A stretch of 9,978 bases of DNA from SIG578 sp036311245 (GCA_036311245.1 JAXJQH010000015.1:1-9978); one strand, 5' to 3'; positions 1 to 5,716 are shown, numbered from the stretch's first letter. Translations and numbers: made by a program. Notes: generated from the letters alone by a model not told the origin.

Positions 1-1685
1 ATATCGTTTCCGGGGCTGTTTCCGGTTGCAAGCATAAAGCGCAGAGCATCAGCGCCGTATTCGTCAATAACCTCAATGGGGTCAATTCCGTTGCCCAGCG
101 ATTTTGACATCTTGCGTCCCTGCTCGTCGCGGATAATTCCATGAATGAAAACAGTGTCAAAGGGAACTTCGCCTGTGTTTTCAATGGCAGAGAATATCAT
201 TCTCGCAACCCAGAAGAATATGATATCATATCCAGTTACAAGGGTGTTTGTGGGATAGAAGAAGTCAAGGTCCTCGGTCTTTTCGGGCCAACCAAGAGTC
301 GAAAATGGCCAAAGAGCAGAGGAGAACCAAGTATCTAATGTGTCTTCGTCTTGTCTTAGCTTGCAGCTATTACAATGCGGGCAGACACTTGGAGCATCCT
401 TAGAAACAATAACCTCGCCGCACTCATCGCAGTACCAAGCGGGAATTCTGTGTCCCCACCAGAGCTGACGAGAAATGCACCAATCCTTGATGTTTTCCAT
501 CCAGTGATAATATATTTTAGAAAATCTGTCGGGAATGAAAGAGGTTTTTCCATCCTTAACAGCGGCTAATGCAGGCTCTGCAAGAGGCTGCATCTTAACA
601 AACCACTGCTTGGAAACTCTCGGCTCAACCGTCTGATGGCAGCGGTAGCAGTTACCGACATTGTGCTCGTAATCCTCGGTGCGAACCAAAAATCCGCTCG
701 CTTCAAGGTCGGCAACAATGGCTTTTCTTGCCTCGTATCTGTCAAGGCCTGCATATTTGCCGCATAACTCATTCATATGAGCATCCTCGGTCATAATGTT
801 GATAACCTCAAGATTGTGTCTGAGTCCAACCTCAAAGTCATTGGGGTCGTGAGCAGGGGTGATTTTAACAACGCCTGTTCCGAAATCCATCTCAACATAA
901 TCATCGGCAACAATAGGAATATCTTTTCCGACAAGCGGTAGAACAACAGTTTTGCCAACAATGTCTTTGTATCTGTCGTCGTTAGGGTTAACGGCAATGG
1001 CGGTATCACCTAAAATAGTTTCGGGACGGGTGGTTGCAAGCTCTACATAGCCGCTGCCGTCTGAAAGGGGATAGCGCAGATGCCAGAAATGTCCCGGGGT
1101 ATTTTCGTATTCAACCTCGGCGTCCGAAATAGAGGTTTTGCAGTGTGGACACCAGTTAATGATGCGCTCGCCGCGATAGATAAGTCCCTTTTCATAAAGT
1201 CTTACAAAAACTTCCTTAACAGCATCGCTGCAGCCCTCATCCATAGTAAAGCGCTCGCGCTCCCAGTCGCAGGAAGAGCCGATTCGGCGAAGTTGCTCGG
1301 TAATCCTGCCGCCGTAGGTGCGTTTCCACTCCCAAGCTCTTTTTAAGAACTCCTCGCGGCCAAGGCTTTCCTTGGTAATTCCTTCCTTGCGCATTGCCTC
1401 AACAATTTTCGCCTCTGTAGCAATGGAAGCGTGGTCTGTTCCGGGAACCCAAAGGGTGCAGTAGCCCTGCATTCTGCGAAATCTTATAAGAATATCCTGC
1501 AGAGTGTTGTCAAGAGCGTGTCCCATATGAAGCTGACCCGTAATGTTCGGGGGCGGCATAACAATGGTATATGGCTTTTTCTGCTTGTCAATTTTGGTGT
1601 GGAAATATCCGCCGTTTATCCAGAAATCATAGATTCTTGATTCAACCGATTGCGGGTCATAGACTTTTGAAAGTTCCTTGTTCAC
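1..1685 (-). CDS. valS: Valyl-tRNA synthetase, N-terminal 561 residues (3' end outside window)
   Basis: Class Ia aminoacyl-tRNA synthetase that charges tRNA-Val with valine in the cytoplasm and edits mischarged threonine. The reading frame is open from the GTG at 1685 to the left edge. The HIGH signature reads HMGH (residues 53-56, after PPNITGQL). The editing (CP1) domain begins around TTRPE (218-222), followed by LGDTAIAVNPND. A Cys4 knuckle lies at C419/C422 and C435/C438. KMSKS is at 525-529, followed by LGNGIDP and LATGNSPGND, the valine-type context rather than isoleucine or leucine. The family is usually about 880 residues, so roughly the last 320 (anticodon-binding and C-terminal coiled coil) are missing. 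The GTG start is chosen because AAGGAAGG lies 11 nt upstream and the N-terminus KVYDPQSVESRIYDFW matches the usual family start. No T-box leader is visible; only 81 bases separate it from the upstream gene. Confidence 0.97.
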   Translation of the reverse strand, partial: MNKELSKVYDPQSVESRIYDFWINGGYFHTKIDKQKKPYTIVMPPPNITGQLHMGHALDNTLQDILIRFRRMQGYCTLWVPGTDHASIATEAKIVEAMRKEGITKESLGREEFLKRAWEWKRTYGGRITEQLRRIGSSCDWERERFTMDEGCSDAVKEVFVRLYEKGLIYRGERIINWCPHCKTSISDAEVEYENTPGHFWHLRYPLSDGSGYVELATTRPETILGDTAIAVNPNDDRYKDIVGKTVVLPLVGKDIPIVADDYVEMDFGTGVVKITPAHDPNDFEVGLRHNLEVINIMTEDAHMNELCGKYAGLDRYEARKAIVADLEASGFLVRTEDYEHNVGNCYRCHQTVEPRVSKQWFVKMQPLAEPALAAVKDGKTSFIPDRFSKIYYHWMENIKDWCISRQLWWGHRIPAWYCDECGEVIVSKDAPSVCPHCNSCKLRQDEDTLDTWFSSALWPFSTLGWPEKTEDLDFFYPTNTLVTGYDIIFFWVARMIFSAIENTGEVPFDTVFIHGIIRDEQGRKMSKSLGNGIDPIEVIDEYGADALRFMLATGNSPGND

Positions 1686-1728
1686 TGTAAAAATATCCTT
1701 CCTTGTATGTTTTTAATCTGATGTCGCT

Positions 1729-1749
1729 AGGGGGCAAAGGCGCGCCCCT
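1729..1749. repeat. GC-rich intergenic inverted repeat
   Basis: AGGGG and CCCCT bracket an inner GC...GC pair, giving a short hairpin in otherwise AT-rich intergenic DNA between valS and the zinc-ribbon gene. Neither strand has a T-run after it, so it does not look like an intrinsic terminator. The reverse strand reads GTAGGGGCGCGCC, which resembles a dispersed GTAGGGGCG element I associate with clostridial gut genomes. That resemblance is from memory. Only one copy is in the window. Confidence 0.4.
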
Positions 1750-1766
1750 ACCGCTTATGTATTAAC

Positions 1767-2324
1767 TTAATAGTACATTCTGTCAAGGGCTTCGCCCTCG
1801 CCTCTAATCATAAGATAAATATACGCAATGAAAATAAAGATTGCAACAACAATTCCAATAGCTCCTAGAACAATTCCTGCAATAGCCATAGAGCCCTTCT
1901 GGGATTTTCTGCTTATTATTCCAAAGATAAGAGCAAGAACAGATGGAATAATGTTAACTCCGCAACAGCAGGGAATCACACCGATAATTCCTAAAACTAA
2001 GGCTGCAACCGAAAATCCGCTGTTGTCTCGAGGCGCATCCTCAGGTGCAATCGGCTGATAGGGAGCTATTGGGGGCACACCGTATGGCGCGTTTTGCTGG
2101 GATGCCGAAAAATTAGGATTAATAGGCATCTGAGGAGCTTGCGGTGCCTGTGGCGATGCAGCAGTTTGAGGCGCTGCGGGAGCCTTGGAAACAGACACCT
2201 CAGGTGCAGGCTGTGTATTTAAAGAGGCGTCATCCACACTCGCTGCAGCCATTATCATACTACCGCAGTTGTGGCAGAAGCTTGCGCCCTCTTTGATTTC
2301 CGTGCCGCAATTTTTGCATAGCAT
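1767..2324 (-). CDS. Zinc-ribbon, DUF4190-like membrane protein
   Basis: Predicted 185-residue integral membrane protein of unknown function. Residues 1-21 form a zinc ribbon (C3-x2-C6, C17-x2-C20). Residues about 30-100 are a low-complexity linker rich in Pro, Ala and Gln (for example PQTAASPQAPQAPQMP). The C-terminal half has hydrophobic segments at about 105-118, 124-137 and 146-172. Their spacing and Gly-rich pattern (ALVLGIIGVIPCCCG, SMAIAGIVLGAIGIVV) resemble DUF4190. The ribbon and linker are probably cytoplasmic. A good site, GGAGGG, sits 7 nt upstream of the ATG. The gene diverges from a DUF2752 protein, a pairing consistent with a common membrane-associated role, but no function follows from that. 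It may be transcribed onward into valS, because no terminator is seen between them. Confidence 0.88.
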   Translation of the reverse strand: MLCKNCGTEIKEGASFCHNCGSMIMAAASVDDASLNTQPAPEVSVSKAPAAPQTAASPQAPQAPQMPINPNFSASQQNAPYGVPPIAPYQPIAPEDAPRDNSGFSVAALVLGIIGVIPCCCGVNIIPSVLALIFGIISRKSQKGSMAIAGIVLGAIGIVVAIFIFIAYIYLMIRGEGEALDRMYY

Positions 2325-2352
2325 AAAGAATCCCTCCGGGAAATTATTTTGA

Positions 2353-2381
2353 TTGAAAATCCAATGCTTTTGTGATATGAT
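2353..2381 (+). promoter_or_regulatory. Sigma-A-type promoter for the DUF2752 gene
   Basis: TTGAAA (2353-2358) and TATGAT (2376-2381) are separated by 17 bp. The predicted start near 2388 gives a leader of about 75 nt to the ATG at 2464. The two divergent promoters overlap in the transcribed direction, so each transcript would cross the other's promoter. Confidence 0.55.
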
Positions 2382-2406
2382 ATTATAAAATTATATATAT
2401 AACTAC

Positions 2407-2434
2407 ATTATACCATATTTAAACAGTTTTTCAA
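2407..2434 (-). promoter_or_regulatory. Sigma-A-type promoter for the zinc-ribbon membrane gene
   Basis: On the minus strand TTGAAA (2434-2429) and a perfect TATAAT (2412-2407) are 16 bp apart. The predicted start near 2400 leaves a leader of about 75 nt before the ATG at 2324. No other minus-strand candidate in this gap is as good. Confidence 0.65.
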
Positions 2435-2463
2435 TATAAACTTTTAATTTGTGGAGCTAAAAA

Positions 2464-2820
2464 ATGAAAAAATATCTTGTACTGCTTCGCCCAATAGCTT
2501 ACTTTGCGCTGCTCTTAACATTTGCACTCTCAGAGCTGTCCTTAATAGAAAATACAAGCCTTTGCTTTTATAGAAATACTCTTGATATGCTTTGCGCAGG
2601 ATGCGGAGTCACACGCGGATTTTGCGCCTTTATGCATCTTGACCTTTCGCTTGCTGCAGAGTATAATCCTGTCTTTACATATGCCATTTTCCCCATAAGT
2701 ATATTTCTTATGCTTGAGGACACCGTTTCGATAATTGTCCGTTTAATTTCGGGCAAAAAAACAAGCTCGCTCTTAGAGCAAGCTGTAAAAACATTAGAAT
2801 ATGCTTTTGAGAGAAAATAA
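2464..2820 (+). CDS. DUF2752 family membrane protein
   Basis: Small membrane protein, 118 residues. The DUF2752 signature is clear: CAGCGVTRGFCAF at residues 44-56, followed by HLDLSLAAEYNPV (58-70). The family motif is C-x-x-C-G-x-T-R followed by a hydrophobic helix and YNP. Hydrophobic stretches lie at about 8-26 and 71-97. The function of the family is not established; the CxxC pair could bind metal or be redox active. The start is supported by GGAG 8 nt upstream of the ATG. The stop codon overlaps the terminator stem immediately downstream. It diverges from the DUF4190-like gene; clostridial genomes often place these two kinds of gene together (recalled, not checked). Confidence 0.85.
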   Translation: MKKYLVLLRPIAYFALLLTFALSELSLIENTSLCFYRNTLDMLCAGCGVTRGFCAFMHLDLSLAAEYNPVFTYAIFPISIFLMLEDTVSIIVRLISGKKTSSLLEQAVKTLEYAFERK

Positions 2821-2849
2821 AAAGAGGTTTCAGTGAGAAGCCTCTTTTT
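2819..2849. terminator. Bidirectional intrinsic terminator, DUF2752 gene / acpP
   Basis: Thirteen-pair stem (AAAAAGAGGTTTC against GAAGCCTCTTTTT, one G-T pair) with the five-base loop AGTGA. Each arm supplies a T-run on its strand. It serves the convergent genes ending at 2820 (+) and 2860 (-). Confidence 0.9.
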
Positions 2850-2859
2850 CTATAAAAAT

Positions 2860-3090
2860 TTACTTCATATTAGCTTCGATGTATCTGACAACGTCGCCTA
2901 CAGAGCGCAGATTTTCAATCTCATCATCGGGAACCTCAACGCCGAATTCATCATTAAGTGTAACAACAGCGTCAACAAGGTCGAGAGAGTCTGCTCCGAG
3001 ATTATCAATGATTAAAGAATCCATTGTGATTGTGTTTTCGTCAATCGAAAGAAGCTCAGCTAAAATAGCTCTAACCTTTTCAAATACCAT
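2860..3090 (-). CDS. acpP: Acyl carrier protein
   Basis: Carries acyl intermediates of fatty acid synthesis on a 4'-phosphopantetheine arm, in the cytoplasm. The 76-residue length is standard. The attachment site GADSLD gives Ser35 as the modified residue, preceded by IIDNL and followed by LVDAVVTLNDEFGVEVPDDE, the acidic helix II that contacts the partner enzymes. The C-terminus SVGDVVRYIE is typical. The ATG at 3090 has AAAGGA about 10 nt upstream. The gene stands alone, with its own promoter and terminator, rather than inside a fab operon. Its immediate neighbour across the gap is a formyltransferase/acyltransferase pair. A dedicated ACP for that pair is possible, but the sequence is that of an ordinary housekeeping AcpP. 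Confidence 0.96.
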   Translation of the reverse strand: MVFEKVRAILAELLSIDENTITMDSLIIDNLGADSLDLVDAVVTLNDEFGVEVPDDEIENLRSVGDVVRYIEANMK

Positions 3091-3116
3091 ATAGTGTCCA
3101 TCCTTTCTTAATTTGT

Positions 3117-3134
3117 AGGTTAGTATCCTAACCT
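3117..3134 (-). promoter_or_regulatory. Perfect inverted repeat after the acpP transcription start (candidate operator)
   Basis: AGGTTAG-TATC-CTAACCT is a perfect 7-bp inverted repeat with a 4-bp spacer, beginning about 6 bases after the predicted acpP start site. The position suits a repressor site or a short 5'-UTR hairpin. FapR, the known Firmicute repressor of fatty acid genes, binds sites with TTAG/CTAA arms near such promoters. The spacing here does not exactly match the FapR consensus I recall, so the regulator is unassigned. Confidence 0.45.
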
Positions 3135-3146
3135 GTAACGGTTTTA

Positions 3147-3175
3147 ATCATAGCATATCCAAAAAAGATATTCAA
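3147..3175 (-). promoter_or_regulatory. Sigma-A-type promoter for acpP
   Basis: Minus-strand TTGAAT (3175-3170), 17-bp spacer, TATGAT (3152-3147). The predicted start near 3140 lies just before the inverted repeat and leaves a leader of about 50 nt. Confidence 0.7.
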
Positions 3176-3234
3176 GATATATTTTTATATTTTTAGTAAA
3201 CTTTTTTGAATTAATGTTAAATTTTTGATTATGC

Positions 3235-3262
3235 TTGACTTTTATGCGTATTATGATAAAAT
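3235..3262 (+). promoter_or_regulatory. Candidate promoter of a small RNA
   Basis: TTGACT (3235-3240), 16-bp spacer, TAAAAT (3257-3262). It points into a stretch with no coding gene that ends in a strong terminator at 3314-3360. Confidence 0.5.
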
Positions 3263-3264
3263 TA

Positions 3265-3360
3265 ATCTATAAACAGACCGACTTAACTCTCAACAACATA
3301 TAGATGGCATACAGTGCAAAGCCGCAGCCTTGAAAGGTTGCGGCTTTGTGCTTTTTGTTT
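3265..3360 (+). ncRNA. Candidate small non-coding RNA, about 90 nt
   Basis: Between a plausible promoter and a strong terminator lies a stretch with no supported coding gene. ATCTATA (3265-3271) pairs perfectly with TATAGAT (3299-3305), closing a 27-nt loop that contains CAGACCGACTTAACTCTCAA. The terminator helix follows directly. I do not recognise a known family; it lacks signal recognition particle, 6S, T-box or tmRNA signatures. The formyltransferase gene has its own promoter downstream of the terminator, so this need not be its leader. Alternatives are a transcription attenuator or a decayed leader. There is no direct evidence of expression. Confidence 0.4.
3314..3360 (+). terminator. 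Strong intrinsic terminator ending the candidate small RNA
   Basis: CAAAGCCGCAGCC (3317-3329) pairs with GGTTGCGGCTTTG (3336-3348), 13 pairs with one G-T. The stem can extend outward by three more pairs (two G-T) and is followed by CTTTTTGTTT. The T-run is on the plus strand only; the minus strand continues GCACTGTATGCC. Confidence 0.8.
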
Positions 3361-3393
3361 GTGAAAATTAATCTGAATAGCATACCCTTTTAC

Positions 3394-3422
3394 TTGTAAA
3401 GATAAAAAGAGTATGGTATTAT
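3394..3422 (+). promoter_or_regulatory. Promoter of the formyltransferase/acyltransferase operon
   Basis: TTGTAA (3394-3399), 17-bp spacer, TATTAT (3417-3422). The predicted start is near 3429, so the leader is only about 25 nt, with AAAAAAGG at 3435-3442. Confidence 0.6.
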
Positions 3423-3452
3423 TTAAATATAAAGAAAAAAGGTGTGCTTTTA

Positions 3453-4157
3453 ATGAATATTATCTATTTTGGCTATGATATGTTCTCAGACTGCCTTAAA
3501 AAGCTTCTGCAAAATCCGCAAATCAATATTTTGAAAATATATAGCTTTCCCTCAGATGGGTACTTTGATTTTCACGATGAAGTCAAGGATTTGGCGGCTG
3601 TAAAGAAAATTCCCTTTACAACAGAAAAAGTAACCTTTGAGGAGCTGAAATATCAGTTTTCGCATAACGGATGTGAGCTTGCCTTCTCTGCGGGCTATCA
3701 GTGGCGTATTCCAATGGAAAATATAGAAAATTTCCGCGGGATAAATATTCATCCATCGCTTCTCCCAAATGGAAGAGGTCCTTGGCCGATGCCTTGGGTA
3801 ATTTTAAAGGGACTTTCCAAATCGGGAGTTACCGCGCATAAGCTTGCCCCTAAAATAGACGAAGGAGATATCCTTCTGCAAGAGAGCTTTTCAGTATCCC
3901 CCGATGAAACCTATGCAAGCCTGGAACATAAAATACAGCTTTCTGCCGCAAGTCTGACACAGCGGCTTTTTGAAAACCTTGAGGGATTTTGGCAAAATGC
4001 AAAACCTCAGGGAAAAGGCGAGTACCTGCCCGAGCCACCGGACATAGAAAGAACGATTTTCTGCGACACTCCCAAAGAAAAAAGAGAGCTTATCCTGCGC
4101 GCTTTTGGCGAAAAATATACGATTTTCAGTGATAAACAAGAAAAGAAAGGAAATTAA
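3453..4157 (+). CDS. Formyltransferase-fold protein lacking the tRNA-binding C-terminal domain
   Basis: Member of the Formyl_trans_N superfamily (methionyl-tRNA, glycinamide ribonucleotide and sugar N-formyltransferases), which move a formyl group from 10-formyl-tetrahydrofolate to an amine. The catalytic triad is visible: N98 and H100 in INIHPSLLPNGRG, and D136 in KIDEGDI, with the usual 36-residue gap from His to Asp. GVTAHKL precedes the Asp loop. It has 234 residues, against about 310 for Fmt. After the catalytic domain there is only a short tail (RTIFCDTPKEKRELILRAF) that recalls the linker before the second domain of ArnA-like enzymes, so tRNA is an unlikely substrate. The acceptor is unknown; an amino sugar or amino acid is plausible. 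The ATG at 3453 is preferred to the in-frame GTG at 3444, which lies one base from the ribosome binding site. The next gene starts 4 bases after this stop, indicating an operon. Confidence 0.85.
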   Translation: MNIIYFGYDMFSDCLKKLLQNPQINILKIYSFPSDGYFDFHDEVKDLAAVKKIPFTTEKVTFEELKYQFSHNGCELAFSAGYQWRIPMENIENFRGINIHPSLLPNGRGPWPMPWVILKGLSKSGVTAHKLAPKIDEGDILLQESFSVSPDETYASLEHKIQLSAASLTQRLFENLEGFWQNAKPQGKGEYLPEPPDIERTIFCDTPKEKRELILRAFGEKYTIFSDKQEKKGN

Positions 4158-4161
4158 AGCT

Positions 4162-4680
4162 ATGTCACTGCGAAGCCTTTTTATAGGACCCCAGCAAAAC
4201 GAATTCTGGAATCACCGCGAAAAACTGCTCAGTAGCAGAAATCCTATAATAAGAAAATATCACAGCCTTTGCTGCCAAAGAATACTTTATAAAAATAACG
4301 CATCTATCGAGCCTCAAACCCAAATTCAGGGCAGAATAACCTTTCCGCATGGCCTTAACGGAATACTTATTTCCGCAGGCGCTGTCATTGGCAAAAACTG
4401 CACAGTATTTCATCAGGTAACCATAGGCTCTAACACCACTAAGGGATCTAAGCATATCGGCTCGCCGCAGATAGGGGATAATGTCTATATCGGAGCGGGC
4501 GCTAAAATTATTGGCGGTGTTAAGATTGGAAATAATGTAAGAATAGGCGCTAACTGTGTTGTTACCGAGGATATTGAGGACAACGCAACTGTTGTGCTCT
4601 CAAAGCCTCGCGTGATTGTTCACAGCGAAGCTCGGGACAACACTTTTAAAAACTTTGCCGAGTTTTCAAAGCAAGAATAA
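4162..4680 (+). CDS. Hexapeptide (left-handed beta-helix) acyltransferase, serine acetyltransferase-like
   Basis: Predicted CoA-dependent O-acyltransferase of the CysE-like hexapeptide-repeat group, 172 residues. Residues about 66-140 carry the repeated [LIV]-G-x-x-x-x pattern (GAVIGKNC, QIGDNVYIGAGAKIIGGVKIGNNVRIGANCVV). His63 in ITFPHGLNG matches the catalytic histidine position of serine acetyltransferases, and FHQVTIG (83-89) is the following coil. It lacks the long N-terminal helical domain of full-length CysE (over 250 residues), so the acceptor may be a sugar or another hydroxyl or amine rather than serine. The ATG at 4162 is chosen: AAAGGAAA precedes it, whereas the in-frame ATG at 4105 would overlap the upstream gene by 53 bases. 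With the formyltransferase it forms a two-enzyme operon that probably modifies one small molecule or glycan. Confidence 0.85.
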   Translation: MSLRSLFIGPQQNEFWNHREKLLSSRNPIIRKYHSLCCQRILYKNNASIEPQTQIQGRITFPHGLNGILISAGAVIGKNCTVFHQVTIGSNTTKGSKHIGSPQIGDNVYIGAGAKIIGGVKIGNNVRIGANCVVTEDIEDNATVVLSKPRVIVHSEARDNTFKNFAEFSKQE

Positions 4681-4683
4681 AAA

Positions 4684-4710
4684 TCGGCGCAAGGGTTTTC
4701 CTTGCGCCGA
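4684..4710 (-). terminator. Intrinsic terminator on the minus strand, downstream of the 52-residue gene
   Basis: A perfect 11-bp stem, TCGGCGCAAGG / CCTTGCGCCGA, with a 5-base loop. On the minus strand it is followed by TTTTTATTC; on the plus strand by GAAGGTGAC with no T-run. It therefore fits a leftward transcript from the small gene at 4774-4932 better than the rightward acyltransferase transcript. Confidence 0.65.
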
Positions 4711-4721
4711 GAAGGTGACTT

Positions 4722-4747
4722 AAAAAGCAAAACTTTTTTTGCTTTGT
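4722..4747. repeat. AT-rich inverted repeat
   Basis: AAAGCAAAA (4724-4732) and TTTTGCTTT (4737-4745) are inverted with a 4-base loop. It could weakly terminate the acyltransferase transcript. A second small palindrome, GGACA-CGC-TGTCC, follows at 4755-4767. Confidence 0.4.
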
Positions 4748-4773
4748 GCTTTTAGGACACGCTGTCCGCAGCA

Positions 4774-4932
4774 TCAAAGCTGTATTTCTTCCACCCATTT
4801 TTTGTTTCTTAAAGGACCGATATTTTCTATTTTGTACCTTAAAACTGCGGGTGTATCGCTTTTTCCCTGAACATCAAGTAGCATCTTTTTAACTAATAAT
4901 TTCTTTTTCTTTTGCTTTTTACCGTAAGGCAC
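4774..4932 (-). CDS. Unrecognised 52-residue basic protein
   Basis: Small gene starting at a GTG (4932) with a perfect GGAGG 8 nt upstream. It begins MPYGKKQKKKKLLVKKMLLD, so its N-terminus is strongly cationic (10 Lys in the first 16 residues). It continues with the mixed segment VQGKSDTPAVLRYKIENIG and ends in KKWVEEIQL. There is no signal peptide, Cys cluster or membrane segment. The lysine-rich start suggests nucleic acid or ribosome binding, which is only inference. It lies between the terminator of the repressor gene and a minus-strand terminator at 4684-4710, consistent with a separate leftward unit. No convincing -35/-10 pair is visible in the 40 bases upstream, so it may depend on readthrough from the repressor. 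I do not know the family. Confidence 0.7.
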   Translation of the reverse strand: MPYGKKQKKKKLLVKKMLLDVQGKSDTPAVLRYKIENIGPLRNKKWVEEIQL

Positions 4933-4973
4933 GATTTCCACCTCCGATATTATTTTATGCGTATAAAAAGGCT

Positions 4974-5012
4974 AAAACCGAGGAAATTTATGAAAATTTC
5001 CTCGGTTTTTTT
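4974..5012. terminator. Intrinsic terminator of the repressor gene
   Basis: A 15-bp perfect stem (AAACCGAGGAAATTT / AAATTTCCTCGGTTT, loop ATGA), extendable by one pair. On the minus strand TTTTAGCCTTTTT follows; on the plus strand there is a run of T. It begins right at the TGA of the repressor gene and could also stop rightward transcripts that pass 4680. Confidence 0.85.
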
Positions 5013-5599
5013 CACCATTTTCGAATTGTCTGAACAACCTTTCCCAAAATGATAAGCTTTTGATTTTCTTTTATAAAAATGCTTTTGTATTTAGGGTTAA
5101 AAGGCTGCAGAACAGTAACACCATTTTCTTTTATAACCCGATTTAGTGTAACAGGACTGCCCTCATATATAACTGCGGCAAGCTCTCCGTCTTCAACATC
5201 GTCCTGCTTTTTGATAAGAGCAATGTCGCCGTTTGAAATTTGCGGTTCCATTAAATCGTTGTGCGCTTTAAAGAAAAAATAGTTTTGATGGTCACCAAGC
5301 TCAATGGCGGAGTTTTCGCTGGAATAGGAATATTCAATAGAGCCTTCTGAAATGGAAACAGAATTCAGAATAGGAATTAGAACCGAGCTTGTGTCGCCAG
5401 AGTCTTGTTCTTCTTCGCCACCTAATAAATAATCTACCGATACCCCAAAAAACTCGGCTGCCTTGTGTAGAATAGAATAGGGAGCTTCGCGTTTTGAGTT
5501 TTCATAAAGTGAAACAGTGCTTTCCGCAACTCCAAATATTTCTCCCATTTCTTTAAGGGATAAGCCTCTCTTTTTGCGTAGCTCCTTTAGCCGCAGCAT
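5012..5599 (-). CDS. XRE-HTH repressor with a degenerate LexA-like (S24) domain
   Basis: Predicted cytoplasmic DNA-binding repressor, 195 residues. The N-terminal XRE helix-turn-helix covers residues 1-60: LKELRKKRGLSLKEMGEIFG, VAESTVSLYENSKREAP, FFGVSVDYLLGG. The C-terminal half has the S24 fold (MEPQISNGDIALIKKQDDVEDGE, then AAVIYEGSPVTLNRVI and LQPFNPKY). Family members self-cleave with a Ser-Lys dyad, but here the usual GDSMEP is NDLMEP (Leu116 at the Ser position) and the usual T-x-KR is TLNR (Asn153 at the Lys position). No Ala-Gly or Cys-Gly cleavage site stands out in the linker (61-100). It should therefore dimerise but not auto-cleave, so release from DNA would need another signal. 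The ATG has GAGG 9 nt upstream. It diverges from the 5790 gene across a palindrome-rich region that is its likely operator. Confidence 0.9.
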   Translation of the reverse strand: MLRLKELRKKRGLSLKEMGEIFGVAESTVSLYENSKREAPYSILHKAAEFFGVSVDYLLGGEEEQDSGDTSSVLIPILNSVSISEGSIEYSYSSENSAIELGDHQNYFFFKAHNDLMEPQISNGDIALIKKQDDVEDGELAAVIYEGSPVTLNRVIKENGVTVLQPFNPKYKSIFIKENQKLIILGKVVQTIRKW

Positions 5600-5640
5600 A
5601 AAATTTAACCTCTTTTCGACAAATTATGACCTTTTTCTAC

Positions 5641-5669
5641 ATAATAACATACCCTTTGCAATGTGTCAA
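5641..5669 (-). promoter_or_regulatory. Promoter of the repressor gene
   Basis: Minus-strand consensus TTGACA (5669-5664), 17-bp spacer, TATTAT (5646-5641). The spacer begins CATTGCAAA, so a GCAAA element sits inside the promoter, which suits autoregulation. Confidence 0.8.
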
Positions 5670-5702
5670 GTTTTTTGCAAAAAAGTATTGACAAAATGCA
5701 AA
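5655..5702. promoter_or_regulatory. Near-symmetric control region between divergent promoters (candidate operators)
   Basis: The two outward-facing -35 boxes sit in a large imperfect palindrome. TTTGCA-N3-TGTCAA (5655-5669) mirrors TTGACA-N3-TGCAAA (5688-5702), with the perfect 14-bp palindrome TTTTTTGCAAAAAA (5671-5684) at the centre. A GCAAA element therefore falls at the same place in each promoter spacer. This is the layout expected for a repressor that controls both its own gene and the divergent one. Which elements are bound is not known. Confidence 0.6.
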
Positions 5703-5716
5703 AAATAGAATAAAAT
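5688..5716 (+). promoter_or_regulatory. Promoter of the Cys-cluster/charged-repeat gene
   Basis: TTGACA (5688-5693), 17-bp spacer, TAAAAT (5711-5716). The predicted start near 5723 gives a leader of about 67 nt. The spacer carries ATGCAAA, the mirror of the element in the divergent promoter. Confidence 0.8.

Noticed and set aside
1686..1766. T-box riboswitch for valS
   Set aside because: The gap is only 81 bases and has no T-box sequence or specifier stem, so a T-box leader cannot fit.
3304..3333. Nine-codon leader peptide (MAYSAKPQP) ending in the terminator loop, suggesting attenuation
   Set aside because: No ribosome binding site precedes the ATG, no run of regulatory codons is present, and the downstream operon has its own promoter after the terminator.
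3444..3452. GTG start for the formyltransferase
   Set aside because: It is one base from the AAGG sequence, too close for initiation. ATG 3453 has normal spacing and gives the typical MNIIYFGYD beginning.
4105..4161. Earlier ATG start for the hexapeptide acyltransferase
   Set aside because: It would overlap the formyltransferase by 53 bases and has no ribosome binding site, whereas ATG 4162 has one.
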